Origin: an uncultured Porphyromonadaceae bacterium
GTDB taxonomy: Bacteria > Bacteroidota > Bacteroidia > Bacteroidales > Muribaculaceae
Reading direction: 5' to 3'
Assembly: GCA_900544305.1 (NCBI GenBank)
Contig: UQUV01000033.1
Span: 1-32,375 of the forward strand
DNA length: 32,375 nucleotides
The notes beneath the pieces are model-generated. The model was not told the origin of the DNA, searched no databases, and worked only from the letters and a program-made list of their open reading frames with translations. The position numbers and the translations under genes were made by a program. Positions 7,724-14,923 of this stretch are shown here, one piece after another (within the stretch, counting starts at the first letter, position 1; each line of letters starts with the position of its first letter).

Positions 7724-8464
7724 ATGAACAGAACATTCTTAAACAACCTGTTATGTATGATAGCAGTCATGCTCGTGTTCTCTTCCTGCGACAAAAACGA
7801 AGAGTACCCGACCAGCTATTCTACACTTGGTGACATTGAAAATGCCAACGGCAGTGAATATTTTGTCAATTCCGACAAGGGTAACAAATTACTCATCAGC
7901 AACTATTCCAGCCTCAAGCAATTAGGAATAGAAGAAGGTGACCGCATCTTTGCCGAATTCTTCATGAATGCGACGCCGAATGAAGCATACGACGAGGTGA
8001 TTGATGTGTATTACGTCTACAAAGTGCTCGTTAAGGACCCGGTAGCATTGACTACTGAAAACTCTGAGGAAGTGGCCGACGACAAAATTGATATCTACAA
8101 CATGACCTGCACCGACAAATACCTGAATCTTTGGTATACATTCTTTGTAGGTGGCAGCGAAACTCATATATTGAATCTTGTGACAGTCGACGAGCCGAAA
8201 AAGGACGAAGAAGGATATGTTTACGTAGAATTCCGTCACAACTCAAAAGACGATCCAAGCCTACATCCGTACAATGGTATCGTGTCGTTCAAGCTTGACA
8301 AGCTGAAAGCCGACAACCCTGATGCTAAAGGTTTGATTGTCAGAGTGCGCACATTCGACAACGGCGAACGCTTCTACAAGATTGGCTTTGACGGCAAAAC
8401 TGAAGTACAGGAAGTTGCTGCCGCAAAAGCAAAACTTTCAGAAGTTTTCGACTTGGCTGAATAA
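7724..8464 (+). CDS. NigD-like lipoprotein
   Basis: The 246-aa protein has a lipoprotein signal (MNRTFLNNLLCMIAVMLVFSSC, lipobox FSSC, lipidated Cys22) followed by an acidic segment, so it is probably anchored in the outer membrane. The body matches the NigD-like family (NigD_N/NigD_C) of Bacteroidales: an N-terminal OB-like part with YSTLGDIEN and GNKLLISNYSSLKQLGIEEGDR, then a C-terminal beta-rich part with YLNLWYTFFVGGSETHILNLV and EGYVYVEFRHNSKDDPS. The family takes its name from the nigrescin region of Prevotella nigrescens. Its biochemical role is not established. It is a single-gene unit, diverging from the ECF sigma operon and closed by a strong terminator at 8525-8561. Confidence 0.88.
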   Translation: MNRTFLNNLLCMIAVMLVFSSCDKNEEYPTSYSTLGDIENANGSEYFVNSDKGNKLLISNYSSLKQLGIEEGDRIFAEFFMNATPNEAYDEVIDVYYVYKVLVKDPVALTTENSEEVADDKIDIYNMTCTDKYLNLWYTFFVGGSETHILNLVTVDEPKKDEEGYVYVEFRHNSKDDPSLHPYNGIVSFKLDKLKADNPDAKGLIVRVRTFDNGERFYKIGFDGKTEVQEVAAAKAKLSEVFDLAE

Positions 8465-8524
8465 CGAAAAAAGACAAAAGAACGATATTAATAGTAGCTT
8501 TACTTTAATTCTGTAAATGGAAGC

Positions 8525-8561
8525 AGACGTCGTGCTTGAGGTAAGTACGACGTCTTTTTTT
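8525..8561 (+). terminator. Rho-independent terminator after NigD-like gene
   Basis: A 13-bp stem AGACGTCGTGCTT / AAGTACGACGTCT (one G-U pair) with loop GAGGT is followed by a run of T. It closes the plus-strand lipoprotein gene and lies just past the convergent Rieske-like gene. Confidence 0.9.
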
Positions 8562-8577
8562 GTGTTCTGACAAGAGG

Positions 8578-9069
8578 TTATCTCGTGACAATATACCCCA
8601 TCCCGGAAGCAATGACCCGCAATTGAAGCATTCCGTAGCGGCGTTCGAGTGCCGGACCGGAAACAGGAGCACCGGCGGCATCAAACACATTGAACCGCGA
8701 ACCGCACTTGCTGCATACAGCCTCCAGATTGTCGCTGTCGATTGACACAACTGCGTCCTTGCTCACCTCATAAGGACAAGCCGCATCATAAGCCATCGGA
8801 CCGTTAATGCCGTCAAGCAGCAATACGCCTCCATAACCGGTATAGGTAGAAGCCGTATAATTGAAATTCGCAGGAACACGTTTCTCCCGATTGAAGTAGC
8901 GGTACTGACCGTAGCCGCTCACCCCATAAGTATTCCACAAACCGGGATTACCAAGGTCAATATTGACAGGCATCGCAGGAATACGGTCGTTATCAACCGT
9001 TTCACAGGCCGAAAAACAACCGACAAGACATCCTGCCAGCAAATTTGTCACCAATGTTTTCAGCTTCAT
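8578..9069 (-). CDS. Rieske-like lipoprotein with altered cluster ligands
   Basis: The 163-aa product (ATG at 9069; a TTG lies 6 nt upstream) has a lipoprotein signal with candidate lipobox cysteines at 18 (LVGC) and 22 (FSAC). The C-terminal half follows the Rieske ferredoxin layout: AYDAACPYE (C98-P-Y100), then CSKCGSRFNVFDAAGAPVSGP (C119-x-x-C122), where canonical Rieske proteins have C-x-H and C-x-x-H. Both His ligands are replaced, by Tyr and Cys, so a normal 2Fe-2S cluster is unlikely. The GSRF..G.PVSGPA part is retained as in Rieske domains. It is probably an envelope lipoprotein. A terminator of the upstream operon lies directly before its start, so it needs its own promoter, which I do not see clearly. 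Confidence 0.72.
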   Translation of the reverse strand: MKLKTLVTNLLAGCLVGCFSACETVDNDRIPAMPVNIDLGNPGLWNTYGVSGYGQYRYFNREKRVPANFNYTASTYTGYGGVLLLDGINGPMAYDAACPYEVSKDAVVSIDSDNLEAVCSKCGSRFNVFDAAGAPVSGPALERRYGMLQLRVIASGMGYIVTR

Positions 9070-9085
9070 ATTCAATATTAATTAG

Positions 9086-9120
9086 AAAAAAGACAGACAG
9101 CCGCAAACAGCGACTGCCTG
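9086..9120 (-). terminator. Terminator of argH-aldo/keto reductase operon
   Basis: On the minus strand an 11-bp stem (arms 9110-9120 and 9094-9104, two G-U pairs) with a 5-nt loop is followed by TCTTTTTTC. It lies 15 bp past the reductase stop codon and directly upstream of the Rieske-like lipoprotein gene. Confidence 0.85.
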
Positions 9121-9134
9121 CCATATACCAGACA

Positions 9135-10145
9135 TTATTTCAAGATTTCATCAATCATGCGGCGTTCCTCGTCGGAGAAGCACGTGTTCTTCAACGCGCC
9201 GAGATTGTCTTTCAACTGTTTCATCGTACGCGGTCCGATAATGACCGAAGTGGTTGCCTCGTTGGCAAGAATCCAGGCCACAGCCATCTGTGCTAGCGTC
9301 TGCCCGCGTTGCAATGCCATGCCGTTGAGACGGGCCACCTTGTCCAACACCTCCGGGCGGATATCTTTTTCCGTCAGGTAATGGCCTTTACCGATACGTG
9401 AATCGGCCGGAATGCCATTCAAATATTTATTGGTAAGGATACCCTGTGCCACCGGACAGAAAGCCGTAAAGCCTATACCGGACGACATGAGCGTTTTCAA
9501 CATGTTCTGCTCTACATCGCGGAACATCATATTGTACTTTCCCTGATAAATCAAACAATGCACATTATTGTCCTGCAAATATTTCGTTGCATAAAGCAAT
9601 TTGTCCACCGGATAGTTCGACAGTCCGACATACAGCGCTTTGCCCTGACGGACAATATCGACAAGCGCCTGCATCGTTTCGTCGAGCGGCGTGTTTTCGT
9701 CGTAACGGTGAGAATAGAATATGTCGACATAGTCAAGGTTCATGCGGCGCAGCGAATCATCGAGACTCGCCATCAGCATTTTGCGTGACGAACCGAATCC
9801 GTAAGGGCCTTCCCACATATTGTAGCCGGCCTTGGTAGTCACGATAATTTCATTACGGTAAGGACGCAAATTGTCTTTATACACACGTCCGAAAGTCTGC
9901 TCTGCCGTGCCGAAAGGAGGACCGTAGTTGTTGGCAAGGTCGAAACAGGTGATGCCCTGGTCAAAAGCATACAGAATTTTCTCGCGGGACTCTTCCAACG
10001 GATTGACACCGCCGAAATTCCACCAGAAGCCCAGCGACAACGCAGGCAACTTTATGCCGGAATTGCCGCATTTGCGGTATTCCATACGGCCGTCGTAGCG
10101 GTTGCAGTCAGCTTTATAGTCAAGGGAAAAAGGTATTGCTGCCAT
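9135..10145 (-). CDS. Aldo/keto reductase, YghZ/MgrA-like
   Basis: The 336-aa protein is an NADPH-dependent aldo/keto reductase. The segment MEYRKCGNSGIKLPALSLGFWWNFGG near residue 21 closely resembles the YghZ (L-glyceraldehyde 3-phosphate reductase) subgroup, as do FDLANNYGPPFGTAEQTFGR (catalytic Asp and Tyr), the TKAGYNMWEGPYGFGSSRK segment, YVDIFYSHR (catalytic His) and SVIIGPRTMKQLKDNLGAL in the C-terminal cofactor region. Length agrees with that family, and the 20-residue leader before MEYRKC is also found in homologues, so ATG 10145 is kept. It begins 4 bp after the argH stop and is therefore in one operon with argH. The link to arginine synthesis is not obvious. The substrate in this organism is unproven. 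Confidence 0.9.
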   Translation of the reverse strand: MAAIPFSLDYKADCNRYDGRMEYRKCGNSGIKLPALSLGFWWNFGGVNPLEESREKILYAFDQGITCFDLANNYGPPFGTAEQTFGRVYKDNLRPYRNEIIVTTKAGYNMWEGPYGFGSSRKMLMASLDDSLRRMNLDYVDIFYSHRYDENTPLDETMQALVDIVRQGKALYVGLSNYPVDKLLYATKYLQDNNVHCLIYQGKYNMMFRDVEQNMLKTLMSSGIGFTAFCPVAQGILTNKYLNGIPADSRIGKGHYLTEKDIRPEVLDKVARLNGMALQRGQTLAQMAVAWILANEATTSVIIGPRTMKQLKDNLGALKNTCFSDEERRMIDEILK

Positions 10146-10149
10146 CGGT

Positions 10150-11496
10150 TTATTTTTGTAGGGTTAATAGTTCGTCAATAGCTTTGTGATAATTCTGGAA
10201 ACGGAAACTGTCCATTGTCTGACGGAAAAGTTCTTCAATGCGGTCATTGCACAAGTTACCGATAGAACCGGCATGCGTATGGTGAACTTCCTTCACCGGC
10301 TCAAATTTGCCGGCTTCAATGTCGAGTCCCACCTTTTTATAAGCGTCGCGGAACGGCATACCCTCACGCGTAAGGCGATTGACTTCTTCCACCGAGAACA
10401 TGAACTTATAACGCTCGTCGTCGACAATGTTTTCGTTCACTTTGATTTCACGCAACATGGCGTTGACCATGGAAAGAATGGACTTCAACTCATCGAACGC
10501 CGGAAGGAATGCTTCTTTAATCAGCTGCATGTCACGGAAATATCCGGACGGAAGATTATTGAGAATCATCGTTATCTGATACGGAAGCGACTGCAACCGG
10601 TTGCATTTCGCACGTGTCAGCTCGAACACATCGGGATTTTTCTTATGCGGCATAATCGAAGAGCCCGTCGTATATTCATCAGGCAACTTTATAAAGCCAA
10701 AATTCTGAGAGTTGAACAGGCAGGCATCAAAAGCCAGACGCGACACCGTAGAAGCGATACCGGCCAAAGCATTTGCCACTGTGCGCTCCGTCTTTCCACG
10801 TCCCATTTGGGCATACACCACATTATAGTTCATGGATTCAAATCCCAACAGACGGGTTGTCATTTCACGGTCGAGCGGGAACGACGAACCGTAGCCGGCA
10901 GCAGAGCCCAACGGGTTACGGTTAGTCACACGATAAGCAGCCTGAAGCACGGTCAAGTCGTCGGCAAGGCTTTCGGCATACGCTCCAAACCACAATCCGA
11001 ACGACGACGGCATTGCTACCTGCAAATGTGTATATCCGGGCATCAACACATCCTTATAACGGTTGCTTTGGGCAATCAGCGTGTGGAACAGCGTTTCCGT
11101 ATGACGCGCCACCGCTTCGATTTCCGAACGCATGAACAGTTTCAGGTCAACCATCACCTGGTCGTTGCGCGAACGGCCGGAATGGATTTTCTTGCCCATA
11201 TCGCCCAAGCGGCGCGTCAGCAACAGTTCTACCTGAGAATGCACATCCTCAACGCCCTCTTCGATGACAAACATGCCACTTTCCGCTTCATGATAGATAT
11301 TGACAAGCTCTTTCGACAACGCTTTCAGTTCATCGGATTCAAGCAATCCGATACTTTCAAGCATCGTTATATGTGCCAACGAACCCAACACGTCATACGG
11401 CGCAAGGTAAAGATCCATTTCACGGTCGAGCCCTACAGTATAGGTTTCGACATTGTGGTCAACTTCCACTGATTTCTCCCAAAGTTTTGATGCCAT
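10150..11496 (-). CDS. argH: Argininosuccinate lyase
   Basis: The 448-aa cytoplasmic enzyme catalyses the last step of arginine synthesis, splitting argininosuccinate to arginine and fumarate. It carries the fumarase/aspartase superfamily signature GSSIMPHKKNPD (residues 278-289) with the catalytic Ser in the flexible loop, HSGRSRNDQV (105-114) and the catalytic-histidine segment GYTHLQVAMPSSFG (154-167). The frame is open to 11664, but the ATG at 11496 (MASKLWEKSV) gives the standard N-terminus, and the upstream part contains the tandem promoter repeats. Other arg genes are not nearby. The aldo/keto reductase follows at 4 bp. Confidence 0.95.
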   Translation of the reverse strand: MASKLWEKSVEVDHNVETYTVGLDREMDLYLAPYDVLGSLAHITMLESIGLLESDELKALSKELVNIYHEAESGMFVIEEGVEDVHSQVELLLTRRLGDMGKKIHSGRSRNDQVMVDLKLFMRSEIEAVARHTETLFHTLIAQSNRYKDVLMPGYTHLQVAMPSSFGLWFGAYAESLADDLTVLQAAYRVTNRNPLGSAAGYGSSFPLDREMTTRLLGFESMNYNVVYAQMGRGKTERTVANALAGIASTVSRLAFDACLFNSQNFGFIKLPDEYTTGSSIMPHKKNPDVFELTRAKCNRLQSLPYQITMILNNLPSGYFRDMQLIKEAFLPAFDELKSILSMVNAMLREIKVNENIVDDERYKFMFSVEEVNRLTREGMPFRDAYKKVGLDIEAGKFEPVKEVHHTHAGSIGNLCNDRIEELFRQTMDSFRFQNYHKAIDELLTLQK

Positions 11497-11519
11497 AATA
11501 TATTCTTTAGTTTCCGTTA

Positions 11520-11553
11520 CAAATATAGTGAAAGGCGAGAGCAGAAAGTCAAG
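11520..11553 (-). promoter_or_regulatory. argH: argH-proximal promoter repeat copy A
   Basis: On the minus strand CTTG (11550-11553), a 22-nt spacer and TATATTTG (11520-11527) resemble the Bacteroidetes -33/-7 pair. Transcription would begin about 17 nt before the argH ATG. It is the first of two near-identical 24-nt repeats (two differences), 73 bp apart. Confidence 0.55.
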
Positions 11554-11592
11554 TTTGCTTGGACATTTTGCCGAGCCGCATTCTATATTCTG

Positions 11593-11624
11593 CAAATATA
11601 ATGAAAGGCGGGAGCAAAGACAAG
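11593..11624 (-). promoter_or_regulatory. argH: argH-distal promoter repeat copy B
   Basis: CTTG (11621-11624), a 20-nt spacer and TATATTTG (11593-11600) on the minus strand match the promoter consensus better than copy A. The 24-nt core CAAATATArTGAAAGGCGrGAGCA (plus strand) is shared with copy A. Such intergenic units may be a dispersed Bacteroides-type repeat, which cannot be tested in this window. Confidence 0.55.
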
Positions 11625-11950
11625 CGAAAGTAACGTTTTCAAACTTGATGACGCCAAACCACACCCGTCGTTATTCAAATTTAACTTAAATGCAGAATTT
11701 TAATCATCTTAGCACTGCAAAAAATGTCTATGACAAACGTAACTTTTGGCTTATCCTGCACCTGCACAACAATAATTATAAATTATAACGATTGACAAAT
11801 GAAAATAAATTGCACATAAATGGACGAATACAAATACTATTTATATTTTTTAACAGAAAAACAAACCTTATATGAACAAAACCCATTTACATTTGTTATA
11901 ATTTTATAAAAGCTTAATTACAAATAATTAGTTTACTCACTAACCCACTA
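11625..11950. other. AT-rich intergenic region and ompA leader
   Basis: This stretch between the argH promoter repeats and the OmpA gene has no credible ORF. It is strongly AT-rich, especially 11760-11945. A TACATTTG at 11888-11895 is the best -7 candidate for the plus-strand OmpA gene, about 60 nt before its ATG, but no TTTG is found at -33. An unusually AT-rich leader before an abundant porin gene is common in Bacteroides. I see no riboswitch-like structure. Confidence 0.4.
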
Positions 11951-13147
11951 ATGATTATGAAGCGAATTTTATGTATGGCAGTAATTGCCTCTGCTTTGGC
12001 TTGCGGCAGCATGCAAGCGCAGGAAACGACTTCTGTTGACATGGACGTTCCATGTACAGAAATGTATACTCACGATTGGAAAAAGAACTGGTATCTCCAG
12101 CTTAGCGCCGGTGGTCAGATGTTCTATTTCGAGAAGAGTACAAATGTCAGCAACTTTGACCTCGACAAAACAACCGGTGTTTACGGACTCGGCTTAGGTC
12201 ACTGGTTCTCTCCGTATTTCGGTTACCGTTTTAATGTTCTTGGCGGAGCTGTTCACTATGACAACTTCGGTTGGAAGAAATTCAAGAACGTAAACCTTAA
12301 CCTTGACTTGACTTGGGATATGTTTAACACGTTAGGTGGTGTAAACGACAAGCGCGTATTCAGCATCGTTCCTTACATCGGCTTGGGAACAGCCTATGCT
12401 TGGGACTATGAAGGCCCGACAAGCGGTTATCAAATTAAAGATGACAATGGTGTCATGGACAATCAATGGGCTCTTGTTGCTTCCCTCGGTTTGGAATTCC
12501 GCTTCCGCGTACACAAGAATGTTGACATCTTTGTTGATACCCGTTTCAAAGGTATGAGCGAAAACTTCAACAATATTGCCTGGGGTACAGGCATCGAACC
12601 GGGCTTCTCCGTTATGGGAGGTCTTACATTCAACCTCAACAAGGAAGGACGTCAATTCAAGACTGTAAATCCTTGCGACTACACAGCTGCTATCAGAAAC
12701 TTGAACGACCAAGTTAACGACATGCGCCGTGAATTGGACGAAACTAACGCTAAATTGAAAGCTTGCGAATCACGCGAACCGGAAGTTCAAGTAAAAGAAG
12801 TTGTTAAGGAAGTTCCTGCAGCTCCGGCAGTTATTCCGGCCATCCGCTTCAGTATCAACTCTGCACGCGTTTCTAACGCCGACAAGGCAACTCTTTACGA
12901 CGTAGCTGAAATGATGAAGAAAGACGAAGACGTGAAGGTGGTTATCAAGGGTTATGCTGACAAGAAAACTGGTACAGCTGACTACAACCGCCGTCTTTCA
13001 GAAAAACGTGCTGAAAACGTTCGCGACATCTTGGTTGACTACGGTGTAGACGAAAGCCGCATCTCTACTCAAGGTTTGGGCGCAGACGAACAGCCTTATT
13101 CAAACGAAAACAAATGGAACCGTGTTGCTCTTATCATCATCGAATAA
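11951..13147 (+). CDS. OmpA-family outer membrane protein
   Basis: The 398-aa protein has a signal peptide (MIMKRILCMAVIASALACGSMQAQ; the second Met at 11957 may be the true start). An N-terminal beta-barrel of about 200 residues (NWYLQLSAGGQMFYFEKS, GLGHWFSPYFGYRFNVLGG, FSVMGGLTFNLNKEG) is followed by a short coiled coil (LNDQVNDMRRELDETNAKLKA), a PEVQVKEVVKEVPAAP linker, and a C-terminal OmpA peptidoglycan-binding domain (IRFSINSARVSNADKATLYDVAEMM, VVIKGYADKKTGTADYNRRLSEKRAENVRDIL). It therefore tethers the outer membrane to the cell wall. Codon use looks strongly biased (many GAC, AAC and GGT), in line with high expression. It is a single-gene unit closed by a terminator at 13190-13226. 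Confidence 0.93.
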   Translation: MIMKRILCMAVIASALACGSMQAQETTSVDMDVPCTEMYTHDWKKNWYLQLSAGGQMFYFEKSTNVSNFDLDKTTGVYGLGLGHWFSPYFGYRFNVLGGAVHYDNFGWKKFKNVNLNLDLTWDMFNTLGGVNDKRVFSIVPYIGLGTAYAWDYEGPTSGYQIKDDNGVMDNQWALVASLGLEFRFRVHKNVDIFVDTRFKGMSENFNNIAWGTGIEPGFSVMGGLTFNLNKEGRQFKTVNPCDYTAAIRNLNDQVNDMRRELDETNAKLKACESREPEVQVKEVVKEVPAAPAVIPAIRFSINSARVSNADKATLYDVAEMMKKDEDVKVVIKGYADKKTGTADYNRRLSEKRAENVRDILVDYGVDESRISTQGLGADEQPYSNENKWNRVALIIIE

Positions 13148-13189
13148 GTTCACGATTCTTTAGAAGCTAATCTACTGACAACTCTTTTT

Positions 13190-13226
13190 GGACGGTTTCC
13201 CAACTGGGAGACCGTCCTATTTTTTT
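13190..13226 (+). terminator. Terminator of OmpA-family gene
   Basis: The 12-bp stem GGACGGTTTCCC / GGGAGACCGTCC (one U-G pair) with loop AACT is followed by TATTTTTTT, 43 nt after the stop codon. Confidence 0.9.
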
Positions 13227-13342
13227 GAACACTCGCTTATATTTCCAAAAACATCTACTCCCCTTCAGATGCCTTTTTTCGCCTCTTTACCCCTGTTTCA
13301 AGTGTTAAAAATCAATTTTTCGTCATTTTTTTTGAAAAACAT

Positions 13343-13374
13343 TTTGCCAATTAAAAAAAAAGCCCTTACCTTTG
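13343..13374 (+). promoter_or_regulatory. Consensus promoter of tRNA-Lys
   Basis: TTTG (13343-13346), a 20-nt spacer containing an A-tract, and TACCTTTG (13367-13374) match the Bacteroidetes consensus exactly. The tRNA starts 21 nt downstream. Confidence 0.85.
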
Positions 13375-13395
13375 CAGACGTCAAACAAAGACAAT

Positions 13396-13468
13396 GACTC
13401 CGTAGCTCAGTTGGTAGAGCAAATGACTCTTAATCATTGGGTCGAGAGTTCGAGCCTCTCCGGGGTCA
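13396..13468 (+). tRNA. tRNA-Lys(CTT)
   Basis: A complete 73-nt cloverleaf: acceptor GACTCCG/CGGGGTC, D-arm GCTC/GAGC, anticodon stem AATGA/TCATT with loop CTCTTAA (anticodon CTT) and T-arm GAGAG/CTCTC. CCA is not encoded. An intact promoter lies upstream and a terminator downstream. Confidence 0.96.
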
Positions 13469-13475
13469 CAAAAGA

Positions 13476-13506
13476 AAGCAGTCAGCACAACGCCGACTGC
13501 TTTTTT
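13476..13506 (+). terminator. Terminator of tRNA-Lys
   Basis: AAGCAGTC (13476-13483) pairs with GACTGCTT (13495-13502), followed by a T-run. It lies 8 nt after the tRNA. Confidence 0.85.
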
Positions 13507-13790
13507 CGTATTACTCGGAAAAAGAGAAAACAAACAGCACTTCGGGCAGAAATTTCAACTGATAGAATCCACGCACCAACTATTTCAAAGCAATTACCAC
13601 CACAGCAAGCAAACAGGTTCTCACCCTGCCAACAGATACCCATCCTCTATTTAGCACAAAAAATAAATCCAGCTAAAAAAATTAGCAAAACATATCAAGA
13701 ATTTTCATACATTTGGAAAACGATTTGCCCTGATCTTTTTTACACTATGGACAAAAATTCGCACTGTTGGGCTGAGGAGCGAAACAAACA
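13507..13790 (+). other. Intergenic region before GNAT gene
   Basis: I see no credible gene here. A TACATTTG at 13708-13715 could be the -7 box of the downstream acetyltransferase gene (about 76 nt before its ATG), but no -33 TTTG is at the right distance. Confidence 0.35.
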
Positions 13791-14315
13791 ATGAATATGA
13801 GCAACGAGATTCTTTTGCGATTGAGAGAATTCCATCCGGCTGATGCAAATATTATTGCCGGATGGCTGAAAAACGAGTATCAAATGCGTCAATGGTGCGC
13901 CGACAGGTATTCGCGTTATCCAGTCACGGCAGATGATATTAACTCACATCATGACAAATACATAGACGGACATTCATCAATCGCTCTTACTATGGTTGAT
14001 GCCACGGAAGTCATTGGTTATATAACACTCAGAAAACCAACCCCCGGAAATTCAGAATGGCGACTTGGATTCGTAATAGTTGATGATGCAAAGCGAGGTC
14101 TCGGTCTGGGCAAAAAGCTTGTCGACATGGCTATTGATTATGCCCACAAAGAGTTAGGTGCAACTAAAGTATCGCTTGGTGTATTCGAAAATAATCCATC
14201 TGCAATACATTGCTATGAAGCCGTAGGGCTCAAGCAAGTTCAAAGAGAAAAGACAGAAAGCTACACTTGCCTCGGTGAGATTTGGAATTGCATAGAAATG
14301 GAGTTAATCATATGA
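13791..14315 (+). CDS. GNAT family N-acetyltransferase
   Basis: This 174-aa protein of the GNAT fold transfers an acetyl group from acetyl-CoA to an amine. The acetyl-CoA-binding motif A is visible as GFVIVDDAKRGLGLGKKLVDMAIDYA, with the R/QxxGxG/A loop RGLGLG at 102-107, followed by motif B around GVFENNPSAIHCYEAVGLKQV. The N-terminal part (LREFHPADANIIAGWLKNEYQMRQW) resembles the RimJ-like acetyltransferase_3 group. The substrate is unknown. ATG 13797 is an equally possible start. It is a single gene between tRNA-Lys and the tRNA-Leu element, probably chromosomal because it lies outside the inferred left attachment site. Confidence 0.87.
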   Translation: MNMSNEILLRLREFHPADANIIAGWLKNEYQMRQWCADRYSRYPVTADDINSHHDKYIDGHSSIALTMVDATEVIGYITLRKPTPGNSEWRLGFVIVDDAKRGLGLGKKLVDMAIDYAHKELGATKVSLGVFENNPSAIHCYEAVGLKQVQREKTESYTCLGEIWNCIEMELII

Positions 14316-14378
14316 TAGATTCAACACATGCGCCCGCCGTACGCTGAGGCTGATTTTAGGAATTTGGGGAAATAATAA

Positions 14379-14576
14379 AACACCCAACAGTATCCTGACT
14401 TCATACTCATCTCTGATTTTCGGACTGAAGGCAACCCAATGAACATTATACACAACGCCCAATCCCGTCCTACCTGCTTTATGATTGACCGCAAAAGTAC
14501 AATCCAGATACGGTGTGAAGGCATAGACCAAAAACGCATTGAGGACTATTTAAAGTCTGACGGCTGCCTGAAATAG
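14379..14576 (+). pseudogene. Possible gene remnant / 46-codon ORF
   Basis: A 65-codon open stretch after two in-frame stops ends at TAG 14576 and contains an ATG at 14439 that would give a 45-aa peptide (MNIIHNAQSRPTCFMIDRKS and onward, ending IEDYLKSDGCLK). The residue mix looks protein-like, and the in-frame sequence upstream of the stops (MRPPYAEADFRNLGK) does too, so this may be a decayed gene. The opposite strand is also partly open here. No family is recognised. Confidence 0.25.
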
Positions 14577-14619
14577 CAATTGATTCCTGCCTTTTCATTA
14601 GGCAAAATGTATACTCGAA

Positions 14620-14660
14620 AGAAATAAAAAAATCCCCACAGTCGTTGTCTGTGAGGATTT
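14620..14660 (-). terminator. Displaced original terminator of tRNA-Leu
   Basis: On the minus strand a 12-bp stem (arms 14649-14660 and 14630-14641, one mismatch, 7-nt loop) is followed by TTTTTTTATTTC. It sits right next to the displaced tRNA 3' fragment at 14664-14678 and serves no gene of its own on this strand. I infer it terminated tRNA-Leu before the element inserted. Confidence 0.7.
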
Positions 14661-14663
14661 CCG

Positions 14664-14678
14664 AGTACCCAGACCCGG
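14664..14678. other. attL: duplicated 3' end of tRNA-Leu
   Basis: The 15-nt sequence AGTACCCAGACCCGG matches 14/15 with AGTACCCAGAGCCGG at 20300-20314, which is the 3' acceptor and start of the T-arm of tRNA-Leu(CAA). It is placed beside a tRNA-type terminator and 246 bp before the integrase gene. This is the expected footprint of tRNA 3'-end integration. Confidence 0.65.
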
Positions 14679-14791
14679 TACAAGGCATAGAAATCATAGG
14701 AAAATAAAAGAATTTATCTTCCTTATTATCAGTCATTTGTATATTTCTTATTTTCTCCATTTTTGCCATATTTTGCCCATTTTTCGTCATT

Positions 14792-14808
14792 AAGTACACT
14801 TTTAGTAC
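14792..14808. repeat. Element-end repeat, left copy (possible integrase arm site)
   Basis: AAGTACACTTTTAGTAC is identical to 20234-20250 near the other end, in the same orientation. It lies 113 bp inside attL. Tyrosine integrases of this group bind arm-type sites in this position, so an arm site is plausible. Confidence 0.5.
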
Positions 14809-14810
14809 AC

Positions 14811-14840
14811 TTTGAAATTTCATTTTCTTTTGTACCTTTG
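14811..14840 (+). promoter_or_regulatory. Integrase promoter
   Basis: TTTG (14811-14814), an 18-nt spacer and TACCTTTG (14833-14840) match the Bacteroidetes consensus with a slightly short spacer. It starts 2 nt after the left arm-like repeat, so bound integrase could repress its own gene (inference). Confidence 0.65.
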
Positions 14841-14923
14841 CAATATCGAAAAACAAAAGAAAATCAATTATTTAGCGTAATCACCCGGTTACGGTATCTA
14901 AATCGGGATAAAACCTCTAAACA

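Larger units (their letters stand above)
14679..14923. other. Left-end region of the element
   Basis: This non-coding stretch inside the left end contains a 17-bp repeat (14792-14808), a second partial copy of AGTACACTTT just downstream and the integrase promoter. No gene is supported. Confidence 0.5.

Noticed and set aside
10186..11472. 428-codon plus-strand ORF opposite argH
   Set aside because: Shadow frame of argH; His/Phe/Arg-rich and without domain resemblance.
13372..13794. 140-codon plus-strand ORF overlapping tRNA-Lys
   Set aside because: It covers the promoter, tRNA and terminator, and its composition is not protein-like.
14479..14856. 125-codon minus-strand ORF over attL
   Set aside because: Spans the terminator, att site and integrase promoter; low-complexity Lys/Met start with no family features.
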